Positions 8,594 through 17,281 are shown, counted from the stretch's first letter. The stretch is DNA of 64,000 nucleotides from Streptomyces fulvoviolaceus (GCF_000718165.1 NZ_JOEY01000013.1:124001-188000), one strand, 5' to 3'. The notes: a model not told the origin generated them from the sequence alone. Program-made: numbers and translations.

Positions 8594-9795
8594 ATGCCCG
8601 CCGTGTCGTAGGCGCGTTGCGTCGGGACAGCCGGGGCCTCGACGGTGATCTCGACGACCGGTTGCAGCAGGCGTCGCCCGCCGGTGTGCAGGGCGACCGC
8701 CGTCATCGGTACCGCCACCACCAGTAGGCCCACGGCGAGGACCAGGCCCATGACCGGGAAGCCGGCCTGCGCTGCCAGCAGGCTGCCGGTCAGCGGGCCC
8801 GCCGCCGTGCCGAGGGAGGACGCGGAGCCGACCAGGACCGCCCAGCGGCCGCGCGGGTCGAGGGAGGCGGCGAGGCCGATGACGTACGACAGGACGATCG
8901 GGTAGATCGTGTTCCACGCGATCTCGCCGCTCGCGAAGGTCGCCAGGTCGGTCGCGGACGCGCTGAGCGCGATGCAGGCCGAGATCAGCACCGTACCCGC
9001 GCCGATGGGCAGCGCGAGGCCGAGCCGCGGTCCGAGCGCGCCCGCGCCCACGACGCCCAGCAGTCCCGCGCCGAGCGCCACCGCGAAGACCGCGCCGACC
9101 GTGGTCTCGGAGAGGTGCGCCTGGGTGAGGCCGATGCGGCCGCTGACGCCCCAGAGGGAGTTCTGGGCGAGGGACCAGCACAACAGGGTGGCGGCGAGGA
9201 CCAGCCCCGAGCGGAGGTGGGGGAGCGGGGCTGTCGTGTGCCGGGTCTGCGGGGCGGTCGTACGGACCGGGAGACGGCCCGTCAGGGGCCAGACCGCGAG
9301 AGCGGTGAGGGCGATCGCGGCCAGGGGCCGGCCGTGCCCGGCGCCGAGGTGCGGGACCGTCAGATAGACCGTGCCCGCGAGCGCGGAGACGCTCAGCAGG
9401 CCCAGGGTGGTCAACCGGTGCGGATCCTGCCGGCCGGCGATCCCGGTGGCGGCCACCGTCGTCGCCGTACCGGAGCCGAAGCCGCCGACCAGCGCGCCCG
9501 CGACGACGGCCGGGACGCAGGTGGTGAGGGCCGCGGTGCCGTAGCCGAGGACGGCGAGGGTGAGGCCGATACGGGCGAGTGTGCGGGGGCCGACGCGGTC
9601 GACGCGGGAGGCGAGCAGGAAGCCCGCCGCCGCCGAACTCAGCAGCAGCGCACTGCCGATGGCACCCGCCTGCGTGGCGGTGAGCGGAAGCCCCGAGTCG
9701 AGCCTGCCGACGGTGGTCGGGAGGAGGTACGGGGCGAGGTACCCGGCCGTGAAAAGGGCAACGAGGGGCCAGGGCGTGGTGGTGCGGGCGAACAC
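8581..9795 (-). CDS. MFS transporter
   Basis: Integral membrane protein of 404 residues with about 12 predicted helices and the internal twofold pattern of the major facilitator superfamily; RVDRVGPRTLARIG after helix 2 is the loop 2-3 motif. I take the GTG at 9795 as start, preceded by a GGGA about 6 nt upstream; earlier in-frame codons run into sequence that is not protein-like. Substrate unknown; such carriers in Streptomyces are often drug or metabolite exporters. The stop codon lies inside a dispersed repeat. It is encoded downstream of the IclR gene on the same strand but 311 bp away, with a long hairpin between, so it is probably a separate transcript. Confidence 0.8.
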   Translation of the reverse strand: MFARTTTPWPLVALFTAGYLAPYLLPTTVGRLDSGLPLTATQAGAIGSALLLSSAAAGFLLASRVDRVGPRTLARIGLTLAVLGYGTAALTTCVPAVVAGALVGGFGSGTATTVAATGIAGRQDPHRLTTLGLLSVSALAGTVYLTVPHLGAGHGRPLAAIALTALAVWPLTGRLPVRTTAPQTRHTTAPLPHLRSGLVLAATLLCWSLAQNSLWGVSGRIGLTQAHLSETTVGAVFAVALGAGLLGVVGAGALGPRLGLALPIGAGTVLISACIALSASATDLATFASGEIAWNTIYPIVLSYVIGLAASLDPRGRWAVLVGSASSLGTAAGPLTGSLLAAQAGFPVMGLVLAVGLLVVAVPMTAVALHTGGRRLLQPVVEITVEAPAVPTQRAYDTAGIAPL

Positions 9796-10106
9796 GGGCG
9801 TTCCCAGGGCATGCGAAAGAAGCGGCTCAAAAAGGGGATTGGGCGACGACCGTCGACGGACAGGAACGCGCGGCCAATTTGTATCAAGCACGCGGTTGCA
9901 GAAAAAGAGTGGGGGGTGTGATGTGGGGCACGTTGTGTTTGGGGTGGAGGGGGTCGGGTACACGAGGCCGATTTCTATCCGCTGCGGCGCCGGCCCGTCC
10001 GGCGCGTGATGTTTTTCGCCCCCGCCGCCCCTTCCCGTCCCATCCCCGGGGGCGGAGCCCCCGGGGATGGGACGGGAAGGGGCGGCGGGGGCGAGACCAA
10101 CCGACG
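9796..10106. other. 311-bp intergenic region between iclR 3' end and the MFS gene
   Basis: No convincing gene. It holds the upstream region of the MFS gene (AT-richer around 9885-9950) and the perfect 38-bp-stem hairpin described separately. The segment near 9995-10012 (GCCGGCCCGTCCGGCGCGTG on the plus strand) also recurs, in inverse orientation, beside the family 2 repeat at 49810-50015. Confidence 0.7.
10016..10094. repeat. perfect 79-nt hairpin, dispersed repeat family 2
   Basis: Bases 10016-10053 pair without mismatch to 10057-10094, leaving a GGA loop. It starts 13 bp beyond the iclR stop, so it can end transcription from that gene. Its arm (GATGGGACGGG.AGGGGCGG) recurs at 49810-49995 and on both sides of 56107-56300, so it is a mobile or repetitive palindrome rather than a one-off terminator. 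Confidence 0.85.
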
Positions 10107-10910
10107 TCAACGCCACTGCGCCGCCCCGCCGGCCGCAGGCGCCACCGCCTCGATCTTGCCCCTGATCTCCCGCATCACCGCGACGATCTGCGCCTCGTGC
10201 TCCGGCGTCAGCCGGACCACCGGTACCGAGCAGCTGATGGCGTCCTGGGCGGGGGAGTCGTAGCGCAGCGCGAAGCCGAAGCCGACGATGCCGAGGACGC
10301 CCTCCTCGCGGTCGATCGAGTAGCCGCGCGCCCGCACCTCGGTGAGGTCCTCCAGGAGGGACTCCCGGGTGGTGCGGGTGTTGGGGGTGAGTGCCTCGTA
10401 CGGCCCCTCGGGCAGCTCGGCGTCGGGCCGCTCGGCCAGCAGCGCCTTGCCCAGCGCGCCCACGTGGGCCGGCAGTCGCCGTCCGACCCGGCTGATGGTC
10501 CGCAGGTACTCGTGCGACTCGCGCGTCGCCAGATACGCCACGCCCCGGCCGTCCAGACGCCCCATGTGGATCGTCTCGCCGAGCGCCTGGGACGCCTCGT
10601 CGAGATACGGGCGTACGACGCGCACACACGGGTCGGAGTCGAGGTAGCTCGTGCCGGTGAGCAGGGCGTGGATGCCGATGCCGTAGAGGGAGCCGGTGAC
10701 GTCGGTGCGGACCCAGCCGCGCGTGATCAGGGTCTGGAGCAGCGCGTACATGGAGCTGCGCGGCACGCCCAGCTCGTCCGCGAGCTCCTGGAGGCGGGCC
10801 GGGCGGTCGCCGCGTGCGGCCAGTACTTCCAGCAGCTCGACCGTGCGCGCCGCGGACTTCACCTCGCGGACGCCACCCGCCTCCGGGCGGACGCCCCCTG
10901 TCTCTGACAT
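10107..10910 (-). CDS. IclR family transcriptional regulator of glucarate catabolism
   Basis: A 267-residue regulator. An N-terminal winged helix-turn-helix (about 20-80: RTVELLEVLAARGDRPARLQ, then ELGVPRSSMYALLQTL) is followed by the effector-binding domain that in this family senses small acids or sugars. The start is the ATG at 10910, giving MSETGG; the open frame extends upstream to 10961 without a better ribosome-binding site. It is divergent from kdgD with a shared 105-bp region containing a promoter and a palindrome, so it most likely represses the glucarate genes and is relieved by a pathway intermediate. The KdgR-like role is inferred from position. Confidence 0.88.
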   Translation of the reverse strand: MSETGGVRPEAGGVREVKSAARTVELLEVLAARGDRPARLQELADELGVPRSSMYALLQTLITRGWVRTDVTGSLYGIGIHALLTGTSYLDSDPCVRVVRPYLDEASQALGETIHMGRLDGRGVAYLATRESHEYLRTISRVGRRLPAHVGALGKALLAERPDAELPEGPYEALTPNTRTTRESLLEDLTEVRARGYSIDREEGVLGIVGFGFALRYDSPAQDAISCSVPVVRLTPEHEAQIVAVMREIRGKIEAVAPAAGGAAQWR

Positions 10911-10941
10911 GTGCCGATCGTAATCCGGACCGGCCGACCCA

Positions 10942-10970
10942 TTGACGGTCGCGGTTCGCATATCTAATCT
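10942..10970 (+). promoter_or_regulatory. putative sigma70-type promoter of kdgD
   Basis: TTGACG (10942-10947), a 17-bp spacer, then TAATCT (10965-10970): an unusually good match to the housekeeping promoter for this high-GC genome. Transcription would start near 10977, just before the palindrome at 10980-11000. Confidence 0.65.
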
Positions 10971-10979
10971 CCATCTTCA

Positions 10980-11000
10980 TACGTAGATAACGTCTACATA
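10980..11000. promoter_or_regulatory. palindromic operator at the kdgD start, probable IclR site
   Basis: GTAGATAACGTCTAC (10983-10997) is an inverted repeat with a 5-bp centre, and the symmetry extends to TA/TA at the ends with one mismatch. It lies over the predicted transcription start, between promoter and ribosome-binding site, the position expected for repression. Confidence 0.6.
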
Positions 11001-11015
11001 GGGAGATGAACGAGG

Positions 11016-11954
11016 GTGAGCCTCGTAACGGACACGGCCCGGCGACTGCGGGAGGGCATGGCGAGCGGTGTGCTGTCGTTCCCGCTGACCAGCTTCCACG
11101 ACGACGGCTCGCTCGACCCGGACGGCTTCCGCGCGCATGTCGCGGCCCAGATCGCCACCGCCCCCGGCGCCGTCTTCCCCGCCTGCGGGACCGGCGAGTT
11201 CTTCTCGCTGGACGAGGACGAGTACCGGCAGGTCGTGACGATCGCGGTCGAGGAGGCCGGCGGGCGCGTGCCCGTCGTCGCCGGGATCGGATACGGCTGG
11301 GCGCAGGCCGTCCGCTTCGCCCGCATCGCCGAGGAGGCCGGCGCCGACGCGCTTCTCGTGCTGCCGCACTACCTGGTCGCCGCCCCGCAGGACGGGCTGG
11401 TCGCCCAGCTGGAGCAGATCGCCTCGAGGACCCGGCTGCCGCTGATCGCCTACCAGCGCGGCCAAGTCGCCTTCACGGCAGCCTCGTTGAAGCGCATCGC
11501 CGCCATCCCCGGCGTCATCGGCCTCAAGGACGGTCACAGCGACCTCGACCGGCTGCAACGCCTCACGCTCGCCGCCCCCGAGGGCTTCCTGTTCTTCAAC
11601 GGCGCCTCCACCGCCGAGGTCCAGGCCCGCGCCTACGCCACCGTCGGCATCCCCGCCTACTCCTCCGCCGTCCACGCCTTCGCCCCCGAGATCGCGAACG
11701 CCTTCTTCGGCGCGCTGAAGGACGGCGACGACGGCACGGTCGAGAAGCTGCTGCGCGACTTCTACGTCCCGCTCGTCGAACTCCGCGACCGGGTCCCCGG
11801 ATACGCCGTGTCACTGGTGAAGGCGGCGGCCCGGCTGCGCGGCCGTCCGGTGGGACCCGTACGCGCCCCGCTCACCGATCCGTCGGCCGCCGACCTGGCC
11901 GACCTCAAGCTGCTGCTGTCCACCGGACTCGACCTCGTAGGAGCCTCCCTGTGA
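11016..11954 (+). CDS. kdgD: 5-dehydro-4-deoxyglucarate dehydratase
   Basis: Class I aldolase-like lyase of the DHDPS/NAL superfamily. It converts 5-dehydro-4-deoxy-D-glucarate to 2,5-dioxopentanoate with loss of CO2 and water. It has 312 residues. The Schiff-base lysine is Lys171 in VIGLKDGHSD, and the conserved tyrosine is in the AYQRGQ segment about 25 residues earlier. GTG at 11016 follows GGGAGATGAACGAGG. Its stop overlaps the GTG of the glucarate dehydratase gene (GTGA), so the two are translationally coupled. The product needs 2,5-dioxovalerate dehydrogenase to become 2-oxoglutarate; that gene is not in this window. Confidence 0.92.
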   Translation: MSLVTDTARRLREGMASGVLSFPLTSFHDDGSLDPDGFRAHVAAQIATAPGAVFPACGTGEFFSLDEDEYRQVVTIAVEEAGGRVPVVAGIGYGWAQAVRFARIAEEAGADALLVLPHYLVAAPQDGLVAQLEQIASRTRLPLIAYQRGQVAFTAASLKRIAAIPGVIGLKDGHSDLDRLQRLTLAAPEGFLFFNGASTAEVQARAYATVGIPAYSSAVHAFAPEIANAFFGALKDGDDGTVEKLLRDFYVPLVELRDRVPGYAVSLVKAAARLRGRPVGPVRAPLTDPSAADLADLKLLLSTGLDLVGASL

Positions 11955-13240
11955 ACCTCACCATCACGGACGTACGGCTGACGCCGATCCTGGTCGCCGA
12001 CCCGCCGCTGCTGAACACGCAGGGCGTCCACCAGCCCTACACGCCCCGGCTGATCGTCGAGGTCGTGACGGCGGACGGGATCACGGGTGTCGGCGAGACG
12101 TACGGCGACACCAAGTACCTGGAGCTGGCGCGGCCGTTCGCCCAGAAGCTCGTCGGCCGCCAAGTGTCCGATCTGAACGGCCTGTTCGTCGTCGCGGACG
12201 AGGTGGCCGTCGACAGCTCCCGCGTCTCCGGCCAGGTCGACGTCGGTGGGCTGCGCGGCGTCCAGACCGCCGACAAGCTGCGGCTGTCCGTCGTCTCCGG
12301 CTTCGAGGTCGCCTGCCTCGACGCGCTGGGCAAGGCGCTCGGGCTGCCCGTGCACGCGCTGCTCGGCGGGAAGCTGCGGGACGCGGTCGAGTACAGCGCG
12401 TACCTCTTCTACAAGTGGGCCGACCATCCGGAGGGCGTGGCCTGCGAGAAGGACGACTGGGGTGCGGCCGTCGACCCGGCCGGGGTCGTGGAGCAGGCGC
12501 GGCTGTTCAAGGAGCGGTACGGCTTCACGTCCTTCAAGCTCAAGGGCGGTGTCTTCCCGCCGGACGAGGAGATCGCGGCCGTACGGGCGCTGGCCGAGGC
12601 GTTCCCCGGACATCCCCTCCGTCTCGACCCCAACGGCGCCTGGAGCGTGGAGACTTCGCTGAAGGTCGCCAAGGAGATCGGGGACGTCCTCGAGTACCTG
12701 GAGGACCCGGCCCTCGGTACGCCCGCCATGGCCGAGGTCTCCGCCGCCACCGACGTGCCGCTCGCCACCAACATGTGCGTGACGACCTTCGCCGAGATCA
12801 AGGAGGCGTTCACGAAGGACGCCGTCCAGGTCGTCCTCTCCGACCACCACTACTGGGGCGGGCTGCGCAACACCCAGCAACTCGCCGCGATCTGCCGCAC
12901 GTTCGGCGTCGGCATCTCCATGCACTCCAACACCCACCTGGGCATTTCGCTCGCCGCCATGACCCACGTGGCGTCCACCGTCCCCAACCTCCACCACGCC
13001 TGCGACTCCCACTACCCCTGGCAGTCGGAGGACGTCCTCACCGAGCGGCTCACCTTCGAGAACGGGGCCGTGCAGGTCTCCGACGCGCCCGGCCTCGGCG
13101 TCGAACTCGACCGCGAGAAGCTGCAGTTCCTGCACCGGCGGTGGCTCGACGACGACGGTGCGCTGCGTGAGCGGGACGACGCGGCCGCCATGCGGGTCGC
13201 CGAGCCGGGGTGGGTGACGCCGGCCGTGCCTCGCTGGTAG
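11951..13240 (+). CDS. gudD: glucarate dehydratase-like enolase superfamily enzyme
   Basis: Mg2+-dependent dehydratase making 5-dehydro-4-deoxyglucarate from D-glucarate (possibly also L-idarate or galactarate). It has 429 residues. Enolase-superfamily residues are all visible: the KxK pair Lys196/Lys198 in SFKLKGG, metal ligands Asp226 (RLDPNGAW), Glu251 (YLEDP) and Asn274, and the His325/Asn327 region in SMHSNTHLG. An N-terminal capping domain covers roughly 1-130. The GTG at 11951 overlaps the kdgD stop; longer in-frame starts lie inside kdgD. Position next to kdgD makes glucarate the most likely substrate. Confidence 0.9.
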   Translation: MNLTITDVRLTPILVADPPLLNTQGVHQPYTPRLIVEVVTADGITGVGETYGDTKYLELARPFAQKLVGRQVSDLNGLFVVADEVAVDSSRVSGQVDVGGLRGVQTADKLRLSVVSGFEVACLDALGKALGLPVHALLGGKLRDAVEYSAYLFYKWADHPEGVACEKDDWGAAVDPAGVVEQARLFKERYGFTSFKLKGGVFPPDEEIAAVRALAEAFPGHPLRLDPNGAWSVETSLKVAKEIGDVLEYLEDPALGTPAMAEVSAATDVPLATNMCVTTFAEIKEAFTKDAVQVVLSDHHYWGGLRNTQQLAAICRTFGVGISMHSNTHLGISLAAMTHVASTVPNLHHACDSHYPWQSEDVLTERLTFENGAVQVSDAPGLGVELDREKLQFLHRRWLDDDGALRERDDAAAMRVAEPGWVTPAVPRW

Positions 13241-13347
13241 CCGTCAGTCCCCCCACACATCCGCAACCAACAGTTGAGGAACCCCATCGGCGAGCAACCA
13301 CCTCCGCGAGAGCGGCGGCGGTTTAGCCGCACAAAGGAGTGCCGCTC

Positions 13348-14745
13348 GTGTCTGCAGTCGTCCCCGAAATACACCCGCCCGCCGTCCAGTCCGCCATCCG
13401 CAAGATCTTCCGCCGCGTCGTCCCGCTGTTCTTCGTCATGTTCGTCGCGAACTACATGGACCGCGTCAACCTGGGCTTCGCGCAAGACGAGTTGAGGGCC
13501 GACGTCGGCCTCTCGGCCGCCGCGTTCGGCCTCGGCGCCGGCATCTTCTTCATCGCGTACGCCATCTTCGAAGTCCCCTCCAACATGCTGATGGAGCGCT
13601 TCGGGGCCAAGGTCTGGCTCACCCGGATCATGATCACCTGGGGGATCGTCGCCACCGCGATGGCCTTCGTGAACAGCGTGGAGACGTTCTACGCGCTGCG
13701 CTTCCTGCTGGGGGTGGCCGAGGCGGGCTTCTTCCCGGCCGTCATCTACTACTTCTCCCGCTGGCTTCCCGACTCCCACCGCGGCCGTGCCACCTCCATC
13801 TTCCTGATGGGCTCCGGCACGGCGACGGTGATCGTCGGCCCGATCTCGGGCGCCCTGCTCGAGATGCACGGCGTCTGGGGCCACTCCGGCTGGCAGTGGA
13901 TGTTCTTCATCGAGGGCATCTTCTCCGTCGTCCTCGGCTTCGTCGTCTACCGCTTCCTCGACTCCGGTATCGAGTCGGCCACTTGGCTGACGGAGGAGGA
14001 GAAGCGGGAGCTGGTCGCGACCATCGACGCCGAGCAGGACGCGCGCCCCACCGCCGACACGCGTGTCTCCCGCTGGAAGCTGCTCGCCGATCCCCAGATG
14101 CTCCTCTTCCTGTGGATCTACTTCGCGATCAACGTCGCCCTGTACGCGGTCACCTTCTGGCTGCCCTCGATCGTGGACGACATCGGCGGGCTCAGCTCCT
14201 TCCAGGTGGGGCTGCTGACGTCGGTGCCGTGGCTGTGCGCGATCGCCGCGGTGTTCGTCAGCGGGCGGCTCTCGGACCGCATCGGCAAGCGGCGTCCGAT
14301 CCTGATGGCGTTGCTCGTCCTCGGCGGCTGCGGCACCCTGCTCGCCGTGTTCGTGTCGCCGTGGGCGGGGCTGGGCGCGCTGTGCCTGGCCGCGATGGGC
14401 TTCAAGCCGGCCTCGCCGATCTTCTGGACGATCCCGCAGAGCTACCTCGATGCCAGGGCCGCGGCACCCGGGATCGCTCTGATCAACTCCATCGGCAACC
14501 TGGGCGGCTTCGTCGCTCCCACCGCCTTCGGGCTCATCGAGGACGCGACCGGTTCGACGAAGGGCGGGCTGGTCGGCCTGACCGTCGTCGGCTTCCTGGC
14601 CGCTCTCAGTGTGCTGTTCGTACGCGGCGGCGGGCGCAACGACCGGATCCGGTCACGCCCGGCGAAGGCCCCGGCGGCCGCTCCGGCACCGAAGGCGACC
14701 CCGGGCGCGGCCCGCACGGCAGGTCACGGGCCTGCGACAGCCTGA
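13348..14745 (+). CDS. MFS transporter, anion:cation symporter type (probable glucarate uptake)
   Basis: Twelve-helix carrier of 465 residues resembling the GudP/phthalate permease subfamily. The start NYMDRVNLGFAQ in helix 1 is the family hallmark, followed by EVPSNMLMERFGAKVWLTRIM (split in the family motif EVPSN/ARKW) and LGVAEAGFFPAVIYY. I chose GTG at 13348 because AAAGGAG lies 8 nt upstream; a GTG at 13339 would overlap that site. It lies 107 bp after the dehydratase and is probably part of the glucarate operon, importing the acid with protons. The C-terminal tail is Ala/Pro-rich. Confidence 0.87.
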   Translation: MSAVVPEIHPPAVQSAIRKIFRRVVPLFFVMFVANYMDRVNLGFAQDELRADVGLSAAAFGLGAGIFFIAYAIFEVPSNMLMERFGAKVWLTRIMITWGIVATAMAFVNSVETFYALRFLLGVAEAGFFPAVIYYFSRWLPDSHRGRATSIFLMGSGTATVIVGPISGALLEMHGVWGHSGWQWMFFIEGIFSVVLGFVVYRFLDSGIESATWLTEEEKRELVATIDAEQDARPTADTRVSRWKLLADPQMLLFLWIYFAINVALYAVTFWLPSIVDDIGGLSSFQVGLLTSVPWLCAIAAVFVSGRLSDRIGKRRPILMALLVLGGCGTLLAVFVSPWAGLGALCLAAMGFKPASPIFWTIPQSYLDARAAAPGIALINSIGNLGGFVAPTAFGLIEDATGSTKGGLVGLTVVGFLAALSVLFVRGGGRNDRIRSRPAKAPAAAPAPKATPGAARTAGHGPATA

Positions 14746-14834
14746 CGTGACGGGCGGGTCGGACGTGAGCGCCGCCCTGTTGTCGGTGGTGTGGTGCAGA
14801 CTGGCCTGATCGGCACCACGTCAGGGAGCGCACC

Positions 14835-15977
14835 GTGACCGCGTCCAACGCGTCCACCGGAAAGGGACCGTCGTACAAAGGAAAGGCCGGGCAGTGTCAG
14901 GCCCAGGTCGACCCCTTGGCTGCGGTGCGCGCACCGGACGACTCGCGCTGGGACGTCTATCTCACGGGCCCCGTCTTCCTCGACATCATCTTCACCGGGC
15001 TCGACTCCGCCCCGGTGCGCGGGACCGAGTCCTGGGCACGCGGGATGGGGTCGAGCCCCGGCGGTGTGGCGAACATGGCGACCGCGCTGGCCCGGCTGGG
15101 TCTGCGCACCTCACTGGCCTCGGCCTTCGGCGACGACCACTACGGCGACTACTGCTGGGACGCGCTGGAACAGGGCGAGGGCATCGACCTCTCGCCCTCC
15201 CGCAGGGTCCCCGGCTGGCACTCCCCGGTCACCGTCTCCATGGCGTACGAGGGCGAGCGCACGATGGTCTCCCACGGCCACGAGCCGCCCCCGGAAGGGC
15301 CCGCGTCCCACTACTCCCCCCACGCGCGTGCCGCCATCGCCTCTCTCACACCGGGCAAGCGCGCGCCCTGGGTCACCCAGGCCGCGAGCAGGGGCACCCG
15401 GATCTTCGCCGACGTCGGCTGGGACGACACCGGGGCGTGGGACCTGGCCGGGCTCGCCGACCTCGAACACTGCGAGGCGTTCCTGCCGAACGCGGAGGAG
15501 GCGATGCGGTACACGGGGGCCACGTGTCCCCGTGCTGCCGCACACGCCCTCACCGATCACGTACCGCTCGCCGTCGTCACCCTCGGTGCGGAGGGGGCGT
15601 ACGCGGTGGACCGGCGGACGGGGGAGACGGCCGAGGTCCCCGCGATCGAGGTGGAGGCACTGGATCCGACGGGGGCGGGGGACGTCTTCGTGGCGGGCTT
15701 CGTCACGGGCACGCTCGCGGGGTGGCCGCTGGCGGACCGGCTGGCGTTCGCGGGCCTGACGGCGGCGCTGTCGGTGCAGGAGTTCGGAGGGTCCCTGTCC
15801 GCCCCCGGGTGGTCCGAGATCGGGGCGTGGTGGCGCAAGGTGCAGTCGGTGGACGGCCAGGATCCGATGGCCCTGCAGCGGTACGGGTTCCTGGCGGGGC
15901 TGGTGCCGGAGGCGGCGGCGAGACCGTGGCCGTTGCGGAGGGCGGTGCCGACGATCGGGTTCGGGCGGTCGGCGTGA
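14835..15977 (+). CDS. PfkB family carbohydrate kinase
   Basis: Ribokinase-fold kinase of 380 residues. It shows the N-terminal GSSPGGVANMATALARLG sugar-binding glycine motif and the C-terminal LDPTGAGDVFVAGF motif with catalytic base Asp283. The N-terminal 35 residues are extra and polar. GTG at 14835 follows CAGGGAG by 7 nt. It lies 89 bp after the glucarate carrier in the same direction, but the KdgD route does not need a kinase, so it may serve another sugar or nucleoside. It converges with the next gene (40 bp between stops). Confidence 0.83.
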   Translation: MTASNASTGKGPSYKGKAGQCQAQVDPLAAVRAPDDSRWDVYLTGPVFLDIIFTGLDSAPVRGTESWARGMGSSPGGVANMATALARLGLRTSLASAFGDDHYGDYCWDALEQGEGIDLSPSRRVPGWHSPVTVSMAYEGERTMVSHGHEPPPEGPASHYSPHARAAIASLTPGKRAPWVTQAASRGTRIFADVGWDDTGAWDLAGLADLEHCEAFLPNAEEAMRYTGATCPRAAAHALTDHVPLAVVTLGAEGAYAVDRRTGETAEVPAIEVEALDPTGAGDVFVAGFVTGTLAGWPLADRLAFAGLTAALSVQEFGGSLSAPGWSEIGAWWRKVQSVDGQDPMALQRYGFLAGLVPEAAARPWPLRRAVPTIGFGRSA

Positions 15978-16017
15978 GTGCGGGGGCGCCGTCCCTGAGA
16001 GCGCAGCCCCAGGAGCC

Positions 16018-16371
16018 TCAGCCCGCGGCGACCGTCAGCCGGACAACCCCGTCAGGCCCCGCCACCAGCACCGGCGTCCCCGCCCCGCCGAGATCCCGTA
16101 CGGCAGCCAGATCCTCCGCGGAAGCCGACGCAGCCTCGGTGACAACCGCCGCCGCCTCCAACGACTTCGCCCCGGACGCCACAGCCATGGCCACCGCGGT
16201 CCGCAGAGCACTCAGCTTCAGCGAGTCGAGGGCAACGGTGCCCGCGACGTACGTACGGCCGGTCTCGTCCCGCACGGCCGCCCCCTCGGGCACACCATTG
16301 CGCGCCCGCGCGGAACGGGCCAGGGTGACGATCTTGCGGTCCTCGGGGTCAAGCGCGTTGCTGTCGGTCAT
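16018..16371 (-). CDS. cytidine-deaminase-like protein lacking the zinc site
   Basis: A 117-residue protein of a type commonly annotated as cytidine deaminase in Streptomyces and usually found near era. The fold core is recognisable (ARSARARNGVPEGAAVRDETGRTY, split here by the family strand order, then LKLSALRTAVAMAVASGAK), but the catalytic HAE/CAE and PCxxC motifs are absent: there is no cysteine at all. It is therefore unlikely to deaminate nucleosides by the standard mechanism. ATG at 16371 was chosen; upstream in-frame sequence is arginine-rich shadow. Role unknown. Confidence 0.75.
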   Translation of the reverse strand: MTDSNALDPEDRKIVTLARSARARNGVPEGAAVRDETGRTYVAGTVALDSLKLSALRTAVAMAVASGAKSLEAAAVVTEAASASAEDLAAVRDLGGAGTPVLVAGPDGVVRLTVAAG

Positions 16372-16399
16372 GCCCTGAGCATACGAAGAACCGGACCGC

Positions 16400-17281
16400 T
16401 CACCCCGCCACGGGGTACATCGCCCCCCGCCGCCCCTCCGGCGACGCCAGCCACTCCAGCTTCGCCGCCGTGTTCGCCTCGTCCAGCGGCGTGTGGAGAA
16501 CAACCGTCAGATCGGGCCGCGCCGGCACCTTCATCGCCGTGGACTCGACGCACAGCAGCCCGACCAGCGGATGGTCGAGCTCCTTGCGGATCACCCCGGC
16601 GTCCTGGATGTCCCGCCGCTCCCACAACGCGGTGAACTCCGAGCTCTCCGCGTGCAGCCGGGCCAGGACCTCCTGGTAGCCCTCGTCGTCCGGGCGGGCC
16701 GAGCACGCCGCCCGGAACTGGGCGACCACCGTGCACGCGTTCCGCTCCCAGCTGTGCGAGCGCGAGCGGTACAGCGGATCGGTGAAGAAGTCGACGATGC
16801 AGTTCTGCGAGTTCTCCGGACGCATCCCGAGCACCCACCCGGCGGCGTCGTTGTACATCACGCAGTTGTAGTACGTGTCCATGATGTGCGCCGGATACGG
16901 CAACCACGCGTCGATCAGCCGCCGCAGCCCCTCACAGCCGTGGTCCGCCGCCGGTTCGGGGGCCGGCGGGTTCAGCCCGGCGAGGACGTACAGATGCCGC
17001 CGCTCGGCGTTGCTGAGCCGCAGCACGCGCGCGACGGCGTCGATGACCTGCGGGGACACGGAGATGTCCCGCCCCTGCTCCAGCCACTGGTACCAGGAGG
17101 CACCCACCCCGGCGAGTACGGCGACCTCCTCGCGCCGCAGCCCGGGCGTCCGGCGCCGCGCACCGCCGTCGGGGAGACCGGCCTCGGCCGGCGAGACCCG
17201 GGCCCGCCGGCTCATCAGGAACTCGCGCAGCTCCCGCAGCCGGTGCGCCTTGCCCGCATCGGTCTCGATCACGTCCGCCAC
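16400..17281 (-). CDS. XRE/MmyB-type transcriptional regulator
   Basis: A 293-residue regulator. The helix-turn-helix (about 45-105) shows RRTPGLRREEVAVLAGVGAS and WYQWLEQGRDISVS, typical of the Streptomyces family that carries an MmyB-like ligand-binding PAS-related domain in the C-terminal two thirds (MYNDAAGWVLG, then FRAACSARPDD). These regulators often bind fatty acids or other small ligands and control a divergent gene. The start is uncertain between GTG 17281 and GTG 17272; GGGGGAG lies just upstream of both. It is divergent from an MFS gene with a 19-bp perfect palindrome between. Confidence 0.85.
   Translation of the reverse strand: MADVIETDAGKAHRLRELREFLMSRRARVSPAEAGLPDGGARRRTPGLRREEVAVLAGVGASWYQWLEQGRDISVSPQVIDAVARVLRLSNAERRHLYVLAGLNPPAPEPAADHGCEGLRRLIDAWLPYPAHIMDTYYNCVMYNDAAGWVLGMRPENSQNCIVDFFTDPLYRSRSHSWERNACTVVAQFRAACSARPDDEGYQEVLARLHAESSEFTALWERRDIQDAGVIRKELDHPLVGLLCVESTAMKVPARPDLTVVLHTPLDEANTAAKLEWLASPEGRRGAMYPVAG

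Noticed and set aside
9115..9921. Plus-strand frame across the first MFS gene
   Set aside because: Antisense to a membrane protein with clear helices; translation is hydrophilic low-complexity.
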